Assembly: GCF_000819805.1 (NCBI RefSeq)
Contig: NZ_CDCE01000037.1
Span: 344,802 to 377,301, forward strand
From: Aeromonas diversa CDC 2478-85
GTDB taxonomy: Bacteria; Pseudomonadota; Gammaproteobacteria; Enterobacterales; Aeromonadaceae
Length of the DNA stretch: 32,500 bases
Direction of reading: 5' to 3'
Below, piece by piece: positions 17,849 through 27,218 of the stretch. The notes under the pieces were generated by a model. It searched no databases. It had not been told where the DNA came from and saw nothing but the letters and a program-made list of their open reading frames with translations. Within the stretch, counting starts at the first letter, position 1, and each line of letters begins with the position of its first letter. The position numbers and the translations under genes were made by a program.

Positions 17849-18445
17849 CTATCGGCGCTCTTTTGAGTTGCTAAAATGTTGCGGTGCCAGTTGGCCCGCC
17901 AGCTGCCGGATGATGGCCGCCGTGGCCCCCCAGATGAGCTCTTGCTGCCACGGGATAAACCAGATGGTGTGACGCTGGCCGTGTCGCTCCAGCGTCCACC
18001 CCTCATGATGGGAGGGGGTCAGCAGGAAGGAGAGGGGGACCTCGAAGGCGCGCTCTACCTCATGAGGGTTGGGGGTGGCCACATAGTCTGCATTGAGCAG
18101 GGCCACCACGGGTTGTACCCAGAAGCGCGACACGGTCGGAAGGGGGGGCAGGTGGCCGAGTACGGTCAGGCGCGAGGGCGCGATGCCGAGCTCTTCCTCG
18201 GTCTCACGCAGGGCGGTGGCGATGAGGCTCTCATCCTCCGGATCGCGCCGTCCGCCGGGAAAACTGACTTGACCTGCGTGGTGGCGCAGGTGACGGGCGC
18301 GGCGGGTGAGCAGCAGCTGCCATCCATCCTCGCGCAACACCAGGGGCAGCAGCACCGCGGCCTGATCCAGATCGGCCCGATGGGCGGCGCCGGGCGCCGC
18401 AGGCAGGGTCAGCAGATAGCGGGTGAGCAGCTCATCCCGGATCAT
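17849..18445 (-). CDS. nudL: Nudix hydrolase, CoA pyrophosphatase NudL type
   Basis: Hydrolyses the pyrophosphate bond of coenzyme A or related nucleotides in the cytosol. The 198-residue protein has the family-specific stretch LRHHAGQVSFPGG (53-65) running into the Nudix box, where R80-E81 and E84-E85 are the metal-binding residues (RETEEELGI). E. coli NudL (192 residues) matches over its full length. Its ATG overlaps the pabB stop codon (ATGA), so the two genes are translationally coupled, the same pairing as in E. coli. No clear terminator follows; the next 180 nt are AT-rich leader of sdaC. Confidence 0.9.
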   Translation of the reverse strand: MIRDELLTRYLLTLPAAPGAAHRADLDQAAVLLPLVLREDGWQLLLTRRARHLRHHAGQVSFPGGRRDPEDESLIATALRETEEELGIAPSRLTVLGHLPPLPTVSRFWVQPVVALLNADYVATPNPHEVERAFEVPLSFLLTPSHHEGWTLERHGQRHTIWFIPWQQELIWGATAAIIRQLAGQLAPQHFSNSKERR

Positions 18446-19812
18446 GGGGCCTCCAGCAGCGGCAAGATGCGCGAGAGCTTGTCGAAGGTCTCCTGGTATT
18501 CACTCGCTACCTCAGAGTCGGCCACTATGCCGCCGCCAGCCCAGCAATAGAGGTGGTCCGCCTCGGCGATCAGGGTGCGGATGGTGATGCTGGTGTCCAT
18601 CTGGCCGTGCTGGCTCAGATAACCGATGCTGCCACAGTAGGCGTTGCGGCGCACCGGCTCGAGCTCCTCGATGATCTCCATGGCGCGGATCTTGGGGGCG
18701 CCGGTGATGGAGCCGCCCGGGAAGCAGGCGCGCAGCAGATCCACCGCCGAGTAGCCGGCGGCCAGTTCGCCGCGAATGGTGGAGACCAGGTGATGGACGG
18801 CCGGAAAACTCTCGATGGTAAAGAGATGCGGCACACTCACCGTTCCCGGCGTGCAGACCCGACCTATGTCGTTGCGCAGCAAGTCCACGATCATCAGGTT
18901 CTCGGCCCGATCTTTCGGGGCGTGCGAGAGCTCGACGGCGGCCGCGGCATCGCGCTCGGGATCCGGATGGCGGGCCCGGGTCCCCTTGATGGGCTTGGTT
19001 TCGACCGTGCGCCCGGCAAGGCGCAGGAAGCGTTCCGGCGACAGGCTCAAGATGGCGGCCTGCGGTAGCCGTAAAAAGGCAGAGAAGGGGGCCCGATTGC
19101 CCTGACACAGGCGCAGGTAAGCCTGCCACTCGTCACCCCGATAGCCTGCGGCAAAACGCTGGGTCAGGTTGATCTGGTAGCAGTCACCGGCCCTCAGGTA
19201 CTCCTGGATAGCGTCGAACTTCTCCTCATACTCTTGCCGGGTCATGTTGCTAAGCCAGGGCGTGGTCAGGGCGAAGGGCGGGGCGGCCGCTTCCTCCTGA
19301 CGCATTAACCAGTCGTGGCGGGCCTGCCACTGTGCCTTGTCACCTTGCACCACCAGCTGGGTGATGCCGGCCTGATGATCCCGAATGAGCGCCCAGTCGT
19401 AGATGCCGACGGCCATGTCGGGCAGGGCCAGATCGGCCTTGGCCTGGCTTGGCAGGCGCTCGAAGCGGCGCCCCAGATCGTAACCGAAGAGCCCCAGCGC
19501 GCCGCCGGTAAAGGGCAGGGGGCTGGTGTCGTCGGTCTGCAGCGGGCCGAGCAGCTGCTCCTGCCAATGCGCCAGCAGGGTGAGAGGATCGTCACCCGAT
19601 GCCTCGTCCTGCAAGCCACAGCGGATCCGGGTGGTGGTGCCACGACTCTCCAGGGTGGCGAGGGGATCGGCCACCAGAATGTCGAAGCGGTTGTCCACGC
19701 CAGGCTCCCCGGCCGAGTCGAGCAGCATGGCCCAGGATTGGTGGGCGAGGCGCGCGAAGAAGGTGCGCAGGTTGGCGGCAGGGAAGGGGGCTATGTATCG
19801 ATGCGTTGTCAT
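18442..19812 (-). CDS. pabB: Aminodeoxychorismate synthase component I
   Basis: With the glutaminase PabA it converts chorismate to 4-amino-4-deoxychorismate, the precursor of p-aminobenzoate and folate. The 456 residues match E. coli PabB (453). The PIKGT motif, whose lysine forms the covalent intermediate in PabB and separates it from anthranilate synthase TrpE, is present. Chorismate-binding segments include FPAVHHLVSTI, FPGGSITGAPKIRAMEII and the closing GGGIVADSEVASEYQETFDK. The ATG at 19812 lacks a clear ribosome site (an A-rich stretch precedes it), so initiation may be weak. nudL follows with a 4-nt overlap. The gene diverges from the fumarase gene; a TATGAT -10 candidate lies at 19885-19890 on the reverse strand. 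Confidence 0.95.
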   Translation of the reverse strand: MTTHRYIAPFPAANLRTFFARLAHQSWAMLLDSAGEPGVDNRFDILVADPLATLESRGTTTRIRCGLQDEASGDDPLTLLAHWQEQLLGPLQTDDTSPLPFTGGALGLFGYDLGRRFERLPSQAKADLALPDMAVGIYDWALIRDHQAGITQLVVQGDKAQWQARHDWLMRQEEAAAPPFALTTPWLSNMTRQEYEEKFDAIQEYLRAGDCYQINLTQRFAAGYRGDEWQAYLRLCQGNRAPFSAFLRLPQAAILSLSPERFLRLAGRTVETKPIKGTRARHPDPERDAAAAVELSHAPKDRAENLMIVDLLRNDIGRVCTPGTVSVPHLFTIESFPAVHHLVSTIRGELAAGYSAVDLLRACFPGGSITGAPKIRAMEIIEELEPVRRNAYCGSIGYLSQHGQMDTSITIRTLIAEADHLYCWAGGGIVADSEVASEYQETFDKLSRILPLLEAP

Positions 19813-20019
19813 ATTTTTTAAGGCGTTAAACCGGCAAACGGCAGTTTTGCGACCTGCTCCCTAGTCGATTCGGTGCCCGTGAGCGTATCATAGCCCGGCA
19901 AAATCGAGCAAAGTCGCCGCCGGACGCGGTCAACATAACAAGATTCATCCGACGCGGCATCACCATGGAAGCCCTTGCCTATGTACCCAGCACGCCCGGG
20001 CAAGGCCAGTGAGGCAATT

Positions 20020-21546
20020 ATGAGCATCATAAAAAAACAGGATTTCATCGATTCCATCGCAGATGCCCTGCAATACATCTCTTATTACCACCCCCTCGAT
20101 TTCGTCCAGGCCGCCAAGGCTGCCTATGACCGGGAAGCCAACCCGGCCGCCAAGGACGCCCTGGCCCAGATCCTGATCAACTCCCGCATGTCTGCCGAAG
20201 GCCGCCGTCCGCTCTGCCAGGACACCGGCATCGTCACTTGCTTCGTGAAGATCGGCATGCAGGTGCAGTGGGACAGCGACATGACGGTGCAGGAGATGGT
20301 GGACGAAGGCACCCGCCGCGCCTACACCAACCCGGATAACCCGCTGCGCGCTTCCGTGCTGGCCGACCCCGCCGGCAGCCGCAAGAACACCAAAGACAAC
20401 GCCCCGGCCGTGGTGCATATCGACATGATCCCGGGCAACAAGGTCGAGGTGAGCATCGCCGCCAAGGGCGGTGGCTCAGAGAACAAATCCAAGATGGTGA
20501 TGCTCAACCCCTCCGACGACATCGTCGAGTGGGTGCTCAAAACCGTGCCGACCATGGGCGCGGGCTGGTGCCCGCCGGGCATGCTGGGTATCGGCATCGG
20601 CGGCACCGCCGAGAAGGCGGCCGTGCTGGCCAAAGAGGCCCTGATGGAACACATCGACATTCAGGAGTTGATCGCCCGCGGCCCCGAGACCACCGAAGAG
20701 AAGCTGCGCGTCGAGCTCTATGACAAGGTCAACAAGCTCGGCATCGGTGCCCAGGGCCTCGGCGGCCTCACGACCGTGCTCGATGTGAAGGTGAAATCCG
20801 CCCCGACCCACGCCGCCTCCAAGCCGGTGGTGATGATCCCCAACTGCGCCGCCACCCGTCACGTGCACTTCGAGCTTGACGGCTCCGGCCCGGCCGAGCT
20901 GACCCCGCCCAAGCTGGAAGATTGGCCCGAGATCACCCGTGAGGCGGGCGGCAACGTGCGCCGCGTCAACGTCGATGGCATCACCAAGGCCGAGCTCGCC
21001 AGCTGGAAGAGCGGTGACACCGTGCTGCTGTCGGGCAAGATCCTCACCGGCCGCGACGCCGCCCACAAGCGCATCGCCGACATGCTGGCGCGCGGTGAAG
21101 GGCTGCCGGAAGGGGTCGATTTCACCAACCGCTTCATCTACTACGTAGGTCCGGTCGACGCGGTGCGCGACGAAGTGGTCGGCCCTGCCGGTCCCACCAC
21201 CTCCACCCGGATGGACAAGTTCACCGACATGATGCTGGGTGAAACCGGCCTGATTGGCATGATCGGCAAGTCCGAGCGTGGCCCGAAAACGGTGCAGAGC
21301 ATCAAGGAGCACCAGGCCGTCTACCTGATGGCCGTCGGTGGCGCCGCCTACCTGGTGGCCAAGGCCATCAAGAAGGCCCGCGTGGTCGCCTTTGCCGATC
21401 TGGGCATGGAAGCCATCTACGAGTTCGAGGTGGAAGACATGCCGGTGACCGTGGCGGTCGACTCGCAAGGCAACAATATCCACGAGACCGGCCCGGCCTA
21501 CTGGTCGGCCAGGATTGCCGAGCTGGACGGAGAGCTCTCCTCTTAA
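20020..21546 (+). CDS. fumA: Class I (iron-sulphur) fumarate hydratase
   Basis: Reversibly hydrates fumarate to L-malate in the citric acid cycle, cytosolic and oxygen-sensitive. The 508-residue single chain carries both class I domains. Candidate [4Fe-4S] ligands are C66 (LCQDTG), C184 (GWCPPGM) and C276 (PNCAATRH), spaced as in other class I fumarases. C-terminal motifs include GPAGPTTSTRMDKF and MIGKSERG. The ATG at 20020 was chosen because GAGG lies 5 nt upstream; in-frame codons before it look untranslated. A 7-bp hairpin (19973-19979 with 19999-20005) in the leader lies close to the ribosome site. FumA and FumB types cannot be told apart from sequence alone; the symbol indicates the class. 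A strong terminator follows. Confidence 0.93.
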   Translation: MSIIKKQDFIDSIADALQYISYYHPLDFVQAAKAAYDREANPAAKDALAQILINSRMSAEGRRPLCQDTGIVTCFVKIGMQVQWDSDMTVQEMVDEGTRRAYTNPDNPLRASVLADPAGSRKNTKDNAPAVVHIDMIPGNKVEVSIAAKGGGSENKSKMVMLNPSDDIVEWVLKTVPTMGAGWCPPGMLGIGIGGTAEKAAVLAKEALMEHIDIQELIARGPETTEEKLRVELYDKVNKLGIGAQGLGGLTTVLDVKVKSAPTHAASKPVVMIPNCAATRHVHFELDGSGPAELTPPKLEDWPEITREAGGNVRRVNVDGITKAELASWKSGDTVLLSGKILTGRDAAHKRIADMLARGEGLPEGVDFTNRFIYYVGPVDAVRDEVVGPAGPTTSTRMDKFTDMMLGETGLIGMIGKSERGPKTVQSIKEHQAVYLMAVGGAAYLVAKAIKKARVVAFADLGMEAIYEFEVEDMPVTVAVDSQGNNIHETGPAYWSARIAELDGELSS

Positions 21547-21569
21547 GGGCGCCCTCGGGCTCTAACGTG

Positions 21570-21601
21570 AAAAGGCGCACCCCATGGGGTGCGCCTTTTT
21601 T
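21570..21601. terminator. Bidirectional terminator between fumarase and chemoreceptor genes
   Basis: GGCGCACCC (21574-21582) pairs with GGGTGCGCC (21587-21595) around CATG, with four A residues before and six T residues after. It lies between convergent genes (stops at 21546 and 21618); the T6 side favours the fumarase direction. Confidence 0.92.
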
Positions 21602-21617
21602 GTTATCAGAGTGCCTG

Positions 21618-23243
21618 TTACCAGCGATAGGTCTTGAGCAGCGACTCGAGCCGGTTGGAGAGTGCCACCAGCTCGGCGCAGGCGGAGCTGGCGGAGCGGG
21701 CCTGGGCCAGGGTCTCATGGGCCGTGTCGCGGATGCCGTTGACCGAGAGGCTCACATCGTGGCAGACCCGGCTCTGCTCAGAGGCGGCCTGCACCATCTG
21801 GCCATTGAGGGTGTTGATGGTGGCGATGCGCTCTATGATGGTCTTCATGGCATCCAGGGTGTCCCGGGTCCTGGTGATGCTCTCGTCGGCCTTGCTCTCG
21901 GCATCGCCAATCACGGCGACGGCGCTCTGGGCCTCGTCCTGCAGCGCCTTGATCATCTGTGCTATCTCCTCGCTGGCGGCACGGCTGCGGCTCGACAGCG
22001 CCCGCACCTCGTCGGCCACCACGGCAAAGCCGCGACCCTGCTCCCCAGCCCGGGCGGCTTCAATGGCCGCATTCAGTGCCAGCAGGTTGGTCTGATCGGC
22101 GATCCCCTTGATCACCTCCAGCACCCCGTCCACCGCCAGGCAGCGCTCGTCGAGGGCCTTGATCACCTTGTCGACCCGTCCAATTTCGGCCGACATCTCA
22201 CCCATGCTGCCGATAGAGGCTTCGGCGAGCCGACTGGCCTGGGCGGCATCCTTGTCGGTGAGGGCCGAGAGCTCGGCGCTGCGCTCGCTGTGCTGGCGCA
22301 CCTCGCTGGAGCTGGCATCGAGCTCGGTTACGGCGGTGGCCACCTGATCGGTCTGATCGTTTTGGGTGTTGGCGTGTTGCTCTGTGCTGGCGGCCACGCC
22401 GCGGATCTTCTCTGACTCGCTCAGGATGTGGCGGCTCGCCGCCTCGACCTCCTGCAGGCTGCTCTTGAACCCTTGCACCATCTCGTCTACCGCCCGGGTC
22501 ATCTCGCCGAGCTCATCCTTGCCCGCACGGGGCAGGGGATGGGCCAGATCCCGGCTGGACGCGATGCGGGTGACCGAGCCTTGCAGCGCCTTGATGGGTC
22601 GCTTGATGTAGCGTTGCAGCACCCAGGCCAGCACGGCAAAGCCGAGGCCAAAGACCAGGGTCATGGCACCGACGAGGAGCCAGTTGTTATGCCTGATCTC
22701 GGCGAAGGTGTGGCCGAGATCATAGGTGATGCGCACCGCCCCCATTACGGTTCCCTCGGGCACCTGGTGGCAAGTGGTGCACTGGGTGCCGCGGTACTCC
22801 TTATAGGCCTTGAAGGGTTTGATCAGGGTGAGGCGTTCACCCTCCTGCTCGAGGATCAGCTCGCCTTTCTCGATGGCGCGGTGATCCCACCCGTCGACCG
22901 GCTTCTGATCCTCGTGGCCGGGGCCAAAGACGCCGGTGACTGCGGGCGCCCGGATGAGGCGTGCCTCGACGATGCCGGGCTCGCTCTTGAGCTTGGTCTG
23001 CACTATCTGGCGATTGGCGATGGTGCCGGTCACCATCAGGACGTTGAGCTGATCCATGTAGGTGTTGGCGACGTTGTCCACCTTCTCGGTCACGAGCTTG
23101 AGGGAGAGATCACGTTGCAGCCAGGCCGAGAGCTCGTAAGAGAGAAAAAAGGTCGAGCCTATGACCAGAGAGAGGGGGAGAAAGATCTTCTGGTTTAACG
23201 AGAGATTACGCATGGGTTGGCGTCCATGTTCATGAGTTGTCAT
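21618..23243 (-). CDS. Methyl-accepting chemotaxis protein with periplasmic heme-binding motif
   Basis: Transmembrane chemoreceptor that signals through CheA/CheW to the flagellar motor. Of 541 residues, about 19-36 form the first membrane helix and 188-209 the second. Between them is a periplasmic sensor of about 150 residues with CTTCH at 155-159, a c-type heme attachment motif, so it may be a redox or gas sensor. A HAMP linker follows ([10 protein letters not shown] onward), then the coiled-coil signalling domain with the conserved hairpin tip [34 protein letters not shown] region. The C-terminus ([10 protein letters not shown]) has no CheR-tethering pentapeptide of the NWETF type. GAAGG lies about 9 nt before the ATG at 23243; an alternative ATG at 23213 lacks a ribosome site. 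A sigma-28-like promoter precedes it. Confidence 0.9.
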   Translation of the reverse strand: MTTHEHGRQPMRNLSLNQKIFLPLSLVIGSTFFLSYELSAWLQRDLSLKLVTEKVDNVANTYMDQLNVLMVTGTIANRQIVQTKLKSEPGIVEARLIRAPAVTGVFGPGHEDQKPVDGWDHRAIEKGELILEQEGERLTLIKPFKAYKEYRGTQCTTCHQVPEGTVMGAVRITYDLGHTFAEIRHNNWLLVGAMTLVFGLGFAVLAWVLQRYIKRPIKALQGSVTRIASSRDLAHPLPRAGKDELGEMTRAVDEMVQGFKSSLQEVEAASRHILSESEKIRGVAASTEQHANTQNDQTDQVATAVTELDASSSEVRQHSERSAELSALTDKDAAQASRLAEASIGSMGEMSAEIGRVDKVIKALDERCLAVDGVLEVIKGIADQTNLLALNAAIEAARAGEQGRGFAVVADEVRALSSRSRAASEEIAQMIKALQDEAQSAVAVIGDAESKADESITRTRDTLDAMKTIIERIATINTLNGQMVQAASEQSRVCHDVSLSVNGIRDTAHETLAQARSASSACAELVALSNRLESLLKTYRW

Positions 23244-23286
23244 CGTCTGCTGCCTTCACGACTCGGCAACATCAGTGGATACACAC

Positions 23287-23314
23287 TTATCGGCGCAGTT
23301 TATCAATAACTTAA
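23287..23314 (-). promoter_or_regulatory. Sigma-28 (FliA) promoter of the chemoreceptor gene
   Basis: On the reverse strand GCCGATAA (23294-23287) is an exact copy of the FliA -10 consensus. TTAAGTTA (23314-23307), 12 nt upstream, matches the -35 consensus TAAAGTTT at six of eight positions (usual spacer is 11). Transcription would begin about 35 nt before the chemoreceptor ATG, as expected for a flagellar/chemotaxis regulon member. Confidence 0.7.
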
Positions 23315-23386
23315 CCGATGGGGTGTCAAAGGACTCAGTTATTGGGCGCCAGCGCACAGAGTTGATCCAGCGCAATGGCCAATAAC

Positions 23387-23401
23387 TGATAATCAATATC
23401 A
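23387..23401 (+). promoter_or_regulatory. Fur-box-like operator upstream of hutW
   Basis: TGATAATCAATATCA fits the 7-1-7 Fur inverted repeat (TGATAAT-N-ATTATCA) with one mismatch. It lies 37 nt before the hutW start, where iron-loaded Fur could block transcription. Iron control is the rule for heme-use genes, which supports the call. Confidence 0.7.
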
Positions 23402-23438
23402 TTTGGGTATTCACACTAGCCGTATTTGAAGTGAGCCC

Positions 23439-24764
23439 ATGATATTGACCCCGACCATGACGGGTATTGCCACTCCGTCCCCCCTTCAGTATGCCTTCAG
23501 CGCCAAGCGCGCGCCTCATGCCAGACGCCCCGGTACACCATTGCTGCTCGACGGGGCTTCGCGGGAGGCTAGCTGGCAGCAAGTCTCGCAGGCCTCGGAG
23601 CGCGCCCTCTATCTGCACATTCCCTTCTGTCGCAAGCGCTGCAGCTTCTGCAACTTCTTCGAAAATGGCGCTAACCCGGCGCGCATGGAGGTCTATGTCA
23701 CCGCCCTGTGCGAGGAGATCAAGCGCCGTGCCGACACCCCCTTCGCCCAGAGTCGCCCGTTTAACGCCGTTTATCTGGGGGGAGGCACCCCGACCGACAT
23801 GACGGCCGATCAAATAGGGCGAGTGCTCGAGGCACTGCGCCGCTTTCCGCTTGTCCCCGACGCCGAGGTGACCCTGGAGGGGCGCCTCAACGGCTTTGAC
23901 GATGAGAAGTGGCAGGCGGCTCTGGATGGGGGCGTCAACCGCTTCTCGTTCGGGGTGCAGAGCTTTGACAGTCGGGTGCGCCTGGCCGCCGGCCGCCTCG
24001 ATGAGCGCGAGGCCGTGCTCGCGCGGCTGCAAACCTTGAGCGATCGCAACCGGGCCGTGGTAGTGGCCGACCTTATCTTCGGCCTGCCCTGGCAGAGCCA
24101 CGCCAGCTGGGCGCAGGATCTGGACGATCTCATGGCCAGCCGGGTGCACGGGGTGGATCTCTACCAGCTCATCGGTCTGCCCGGTAACAACCTCGAGCGC
24201 TTCAACGCCTCGGGGCGGCAGCCCGAAGGGTTGCCCAGTGCCGAGCGTGCCCTCATGTATCGCTTTGGTGCCGAGCGCCTCGAGGGGGCAGGCTGGGAGC
24301 GCCTCTCCTGCTGCCACTGGCGCCGCGACGGACGTGAGCAGAGCCGTTACAACCGGCTGGCCAAGTCGGGGGCCGAGATCCTCCCCTTCGGCGCCGGGGC
24401 CGGGGGCTCGTATCAAGGTATGGGGGTGATGAACGGGCGAGACCTGAACGCGTGGCACCAGGCGCTCTCGGCCGGCGTGCCGGTGCCCGCCATGATGATG
24501 GGGCAAGGGCCGAATGATGCCCGGCTGGGGCGGGTGCGCGGCGCCCTGGATCAGGGCTTGTTACCCTGGGCCATCTTGCCCGAGCCGTGGCGAGCATCCC
24601 TTGCCACCCTGTTTGCACGTTGGCAGGAGCACGGTCTGGCCAGGGTGGGGGAGGAAGGGGTGAGCCTGACCCTGGCCGGGCGTTTCTGGACGGTGAATCT
24701 GCAGGCCGGGTTACTCGAGTTCCTCGACGCTGAGCGTCAGGCCGCCCTCGGCGAGGCGGGCTGA
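23439..24764 (+). CDS. hutW: Anaerobic heme-degradation radical SAM methyltransferase (ChuW/HutW family)
   Basis: Radical S-adenosylmethionine enzyme; the E. coli O157 homologue ChuW opens the heme ring without oxygen and releases iron. The 441 residues have the HemN-like layout: the [11 protein letters not shown] motif (C64, C68, C71, binding the [4Fe-4S] cluster), the SAM-binding GGGTPTD, then [15 protein letters not shown] and a long family-specific C-terminus. HemN itself is excluded by the downstream sequence and gene context. The ATG at 23439 lacks a clear ribosome site. The usual partners hutX and hutZ are not next to it; its 3' end runs 54 nt into xseA on the opposite strand. A Fur-box-like site upstream indicates iron control. 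Confidence 0.85.
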   Translation: MILTPTMTGIATPSPLQYAFSAKRAPHARRPGTPLLLDGASREASWQQVSQASERALYLHIPFCRKRCSFCNFFENGANPARMEVYVTALCEEIKRRADTPFAQSRPFNAVYLGGGTPTDMTADQIGRVLEALRRFPLVPDAEVTLEGRLNGFDDEKWQAALDGGVNRFSFGVQSFDSRVRLAAGRLDEREAVLARLQTLSDRNRAVVVADLIFGLPWQSHASWAQDLDDLMASRVHGVDLYQLIGLPGNNLERFNASGRQPEGLPSAERALMYRFGAERLEGAGWERLSCCHWRRDGREQSRYNRLAKSGAEILPFGAGAGGSYQGMGVMNGRDLNAWHQALSAGVPVPAMMMGQGPNDARLGRVRGALDQGLLPWAILPEPWRASLATLFARWQEHGLARVGEEGVSLTLAGRFWTVNLQAGLLEFLDAERQAALGEAG

Positions 24765-26045
24765 CAGGCGCGCCCCCACCCGAGTGTCGCGGGGGCTCGT
24801 CACCACCTTGCCAGCCTCATCGCGCAAGATGGCGTAGCCGCGGCCCAGGGTGGCCAAGGGGCTCACCCCGTCGAGGCGTGCGGCCAGCATGCCGATGCGG
24901 TGGCTGCGCCCGGCCAGCTGGCGGGTCATGGCGGCGGTCAGACGCTCGCCGGCCAACTGGTGGCGGCGCCGTCCCTCCTCGATGTGCCTTGCCGGGGTGT
25001 GGCGCTCGAGGCGCTGGGCAAGCTGGGCCAGACGCCGCTCGCTGCCTTGCAACTGGCGGCTCATCTGCCGCTCCAGGCGCAGGGCCAGCTCATCGAGGCG
25101 CTGGGACTGCTGCTCCAGGGTGCGCTGGGGATCCCTGTGCTCGAGTCGCTTGGCCAGCAGGGTGAGGCGGTGCCTGCTCCCTTGCAGCAGTTGCAGGGCA
25201 CTGCGGCGTAGCCGCAGATCGAGCGCACCCAATCGCTCGCGCAGCTGACCCTGATCCGGTGCCACCAATTCGGCGGCCGCCGACGGGGTGGGGGCGCGAA
25301 GGTCCGCTACGAAGTCGCTGATGGTGACATCGACCTCGTGACCCACGGCACTCACCACCGGGATGGTGCTCTGTGCGATCGCCCGGGCCACCGCCTCTTC
25401 GTTAAAGCACCAGAGATCTTCGAGCGAGCCGCCCCCGCGCCCCAGGATGATCACGTCCACCTCGGCGCGCCGGTTGGCGGTATAGAGCGCATGCACTATC
25501 TGACCGATGGCGGCCTGACCCTGCACCTGAGTGGGGTAGATGATCACGGGCAGAGAGGGGGCGCGCCGGCGCAGCACGGTCAGCATGTCGTGCAGGGCCG
25601 CCCCGGTGGCGGAGGTGATGATACCAACCGCCCTCGGCTGGGCGGGCAGGGGGCGCTTGCGTCCGGCATCGAACAGCCCCTCAATGGTGAGGCGCTGCTT
25701 GAGCTCCTCGAAGCGCATGGCCAGTACCCCGTCGCCGGCAGGTTGCATGCTCTCGACGATGAGCTGATAGTCGCCACGCGGCTCAAAGAGGGAGACGCGC
25801 GCCTGCACCAGCACCTGCATGCCGTCGCGTGGACGCAGGGGCACCCGGCGGTTGCTCCCCTTGAACATGGCGCAGCGCACCTGGGAGGAGAGATCCTTGA
25901 GGGAGAAGTACCAGTGGCCTGAGGCCGGCATGGCGAGGTTGGAGATCTCGCCATTGAGCCAGACGGTGCCGATCTCGTGCTCGAGCAGCATGCGAACGGC
26001 GCTGTTGAGCCGGGTGACGGTATAGACCTGGGATGCTTGGGTCAA
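24711..26045 (-). CDS. xseA: Exodeoxyribonuclease VII large subunit
   Basis: With XseB it forms the single-strand-specific exonuclease VII, which trims DNA ends in repair. The 444 residues start with an OB-fold DNA-binding domain (about 1-100, with [19 protein letters not shown]). The catalytic region follows with [31 protein letters not shown] and [30 protein letters not shown] long arginine- and leucine-rich coiled coil fills residues 270-390, and [11 protein letters not shown] closes the core. The start codon is TTG at 26045, with AAGGGA a few bases upstream. The C-terminal 18 codons overlap hutW on the other strand, and no terminator separates them. xseB is not in the window. Confidence 0.94.
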   Translation of the reverse strand: MTQASQVYTVTRLNSAVRMLLEHEIGTVWLNGEISNLAMPASGHWYFSLKDLSSQVRCAMFKGSNRRVPLRPRDGMQVLVQARVSLFEPRGDYQLIVESMQPAGDGVLAMRFEELKQRLTIEGLFDAGRKRPLPAQPRAVGIITSATGAALHDMLTVLRRRAPSLPVIIYPTQVQGQAAIGQIVHALYTANRRAEVDVIILGRGGGSLEDLWCFNEEAVARAIAQSTIPVVSAVGHEVDVTISDFVADLRAPTPSAAAELVAPDQGQLRERLGALDLRLRRSALQLLQGSRHRLTLLAKRLEHRDPQRTLEQQSQRLDELALRLERQMSRQLQGSERRLAQLAQRLERHTPARHIEEGRRRHQLAGERLTAAMTRQLAGRSHRIGMLAARLDGVSPLATLGRGYAILRDEAGKVVTSPRDTRVGARLSARLAEGGLTLSVEELE

Positions 26046-26412
26046 AACGGTCCCTTCTGCGGATAAGCCGCCCGGAGGCGGAGAGAAACGAGGGGCCTAT
26101 CTTATCCCAGAACCTGCGCCGAGGGGGAAGAGGATGCCCGCGGCCACCTCTGTGGAGGTCACGCAGCCGCGCTCGGGGACGGGGCTGAGGGGTGAAAAAA
26201 TACTGGTTCGCCGTGGCCGGAGGGGGGCGCCACAATAGTGATGATGCTGTTTTTACTGATTAATCAGAGTTTTGTTTTTAATTTTGTTTGTTGTTTGGAC
26301 CTATATTCCGAAAAATAGAACTTTAAGGTATCTTACGCTCACTCGCCGAACGTCGTTGTTGGCGGCGGGGCCGGCAGGAGGCCGGTTGCAAGCACATCAG
26401 GGAGCCTTATCC
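26046..26412. other. Divergent intergenic region between xseA and the YitT-family gene
   Basis: The left half is GC-rich and the right half (26240-26340) AT-rich. It contains a perfect 12-bp palindrome, CTGATTAATCAG, at 26256-26267 and a TATATT at 26302-26307 that could be a -10 element for the YitT gene. Open frames entering from the right extend the YitT frame back to 26272 but have no ribosome site, so I treat that stretch as untranslated leader. Confidence 0.45.
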
Positions 26413-27030
26413 ATGTCAGATACCACCCTCACCAGCCGGGTACCCCATACCCGTCTCGACGATCTCTATGCCCTGGCCCTTGGCATCATGTTTATCGCCA
26501 TGGGACTCAATTTACTGAAATGGTCTGGCATGATCACAGGCGGCATCGCCGGCATCGCCCTGCTGCTCTCCCACTTTGTGGCGCTGCCCATCGGCGTGCT
26601 CTTCTTCCTGGTCAACGCCCCTTTCATGCTCTTCTGTGCCTTAACCATGGGGCGCGACTTTACCCTCAAGACCCTGGCGGTAAACCTGTTGCTTTCGGCC
26701 GCCACCCAAACGGTGCCTCATCTGCTGAGTGTCACCTATGTTCACCCCCTGTTTGCCGCCCTGGTGGGGGGCTCTTTCCTCGGCATGGGGGTGCTCTCGC
26801 TGGCGCGCCACAACGCCTCGGTGGGTGGGGTGGGGGTGGTCACCCTCTGGTTGCAGCGGCGCTTTCACATCAATGCGGGAAAGAGCCAAATGGCGCTTGA
26901 TTTGTTGGTGTTCGCCCTCTCCCTGCTGACCCTGCCGCTTCCTCTGTTGCTCTGGTCGGCCTTGAGTGCCCTGGCCATGAACGCCATGCTGATGGCCTGG
27001 CACAAGCCGGGTCGGTATCAGGGCGGGTGA
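26413..27030 (+). CDS. YitT-family (DUF161) membrane protein
   Basis: Inner-membrane protein of unknown function, 205 residues. It is strongly hydrophobic, with about five or six membrane segments, for example around LALGIMFIAMGLNLL, GIAGIALLLSHFVALPIGVLFFLVN, LFAALVGGSFLGMGVLSLA and the C-terminal LLVFALSLLTLPLPLLLWSAL. The pattern GMITGGIAGIALLLS, and the later GVGVVTLWLQRRFHINAGKSQMALD, are typical of YitT proteins, for which transport has been proposed but not shown. This is a short member without the soluble C-terminal DUF2179 domain. The ATG at 26413 has GGGAG 8 nt upstream; an upstream extension to 26272 is unlikely. The gene stands alone between xseA and guaB. Confidence 0.85.
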   Translation: MSDTTLTSRVPHTRLDDLYALALGIMFIAMGLNLLKWSGMITGGIAGIALLLSHFVALPIGVLFFLVNAPFMLFCALTMGRDFTLKTLAVNLLLSAATQTVPHLLSVTYVHPLFAALVGGSFLGMGVLSLARHNASVGGVGVVTLWLQRRFHINAGKSQMALDLLVFALSLLTLPLPLLLWSALSALAMNAMLMAWHKPGRYQGG

Positions 27031-27190
27031 GGGGAAAAGATCTTTTCTCGGCAAACCGAGCCGGTTTCGGCCTGAAATTGTTGATCTTTTGCCGCGTTGA
27101 GAAGCATAAACGGGATTTGTCGTAAAAAATTCAAATTTAAGACTTTACGAAAGCCAAATTCACCGGTAGAATTCGCCGGCAATATTTTAC

Positions 27191-27202
27191 ACCCCCACAC
27201 CA
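27191..27202 (+). repeat. 12-nt C-rich leader element, guaB copy
   Basis: ACCCCCACACCA lies 16 nt before the guaB ATG and after a T-rich stretch. The identical 12-mer recurs at 28721-28732, 18 nt before guaA. Confidence 0.6.
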
Positions 27203-27218
27203 CAGGTGAGATATTGCC

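Noticed and set aside
27031..27218. PurR operator upstream of guaB
   Set aside because: No sequence close to the ACGCAAACGTTTGCGT-type palindrome could be found.
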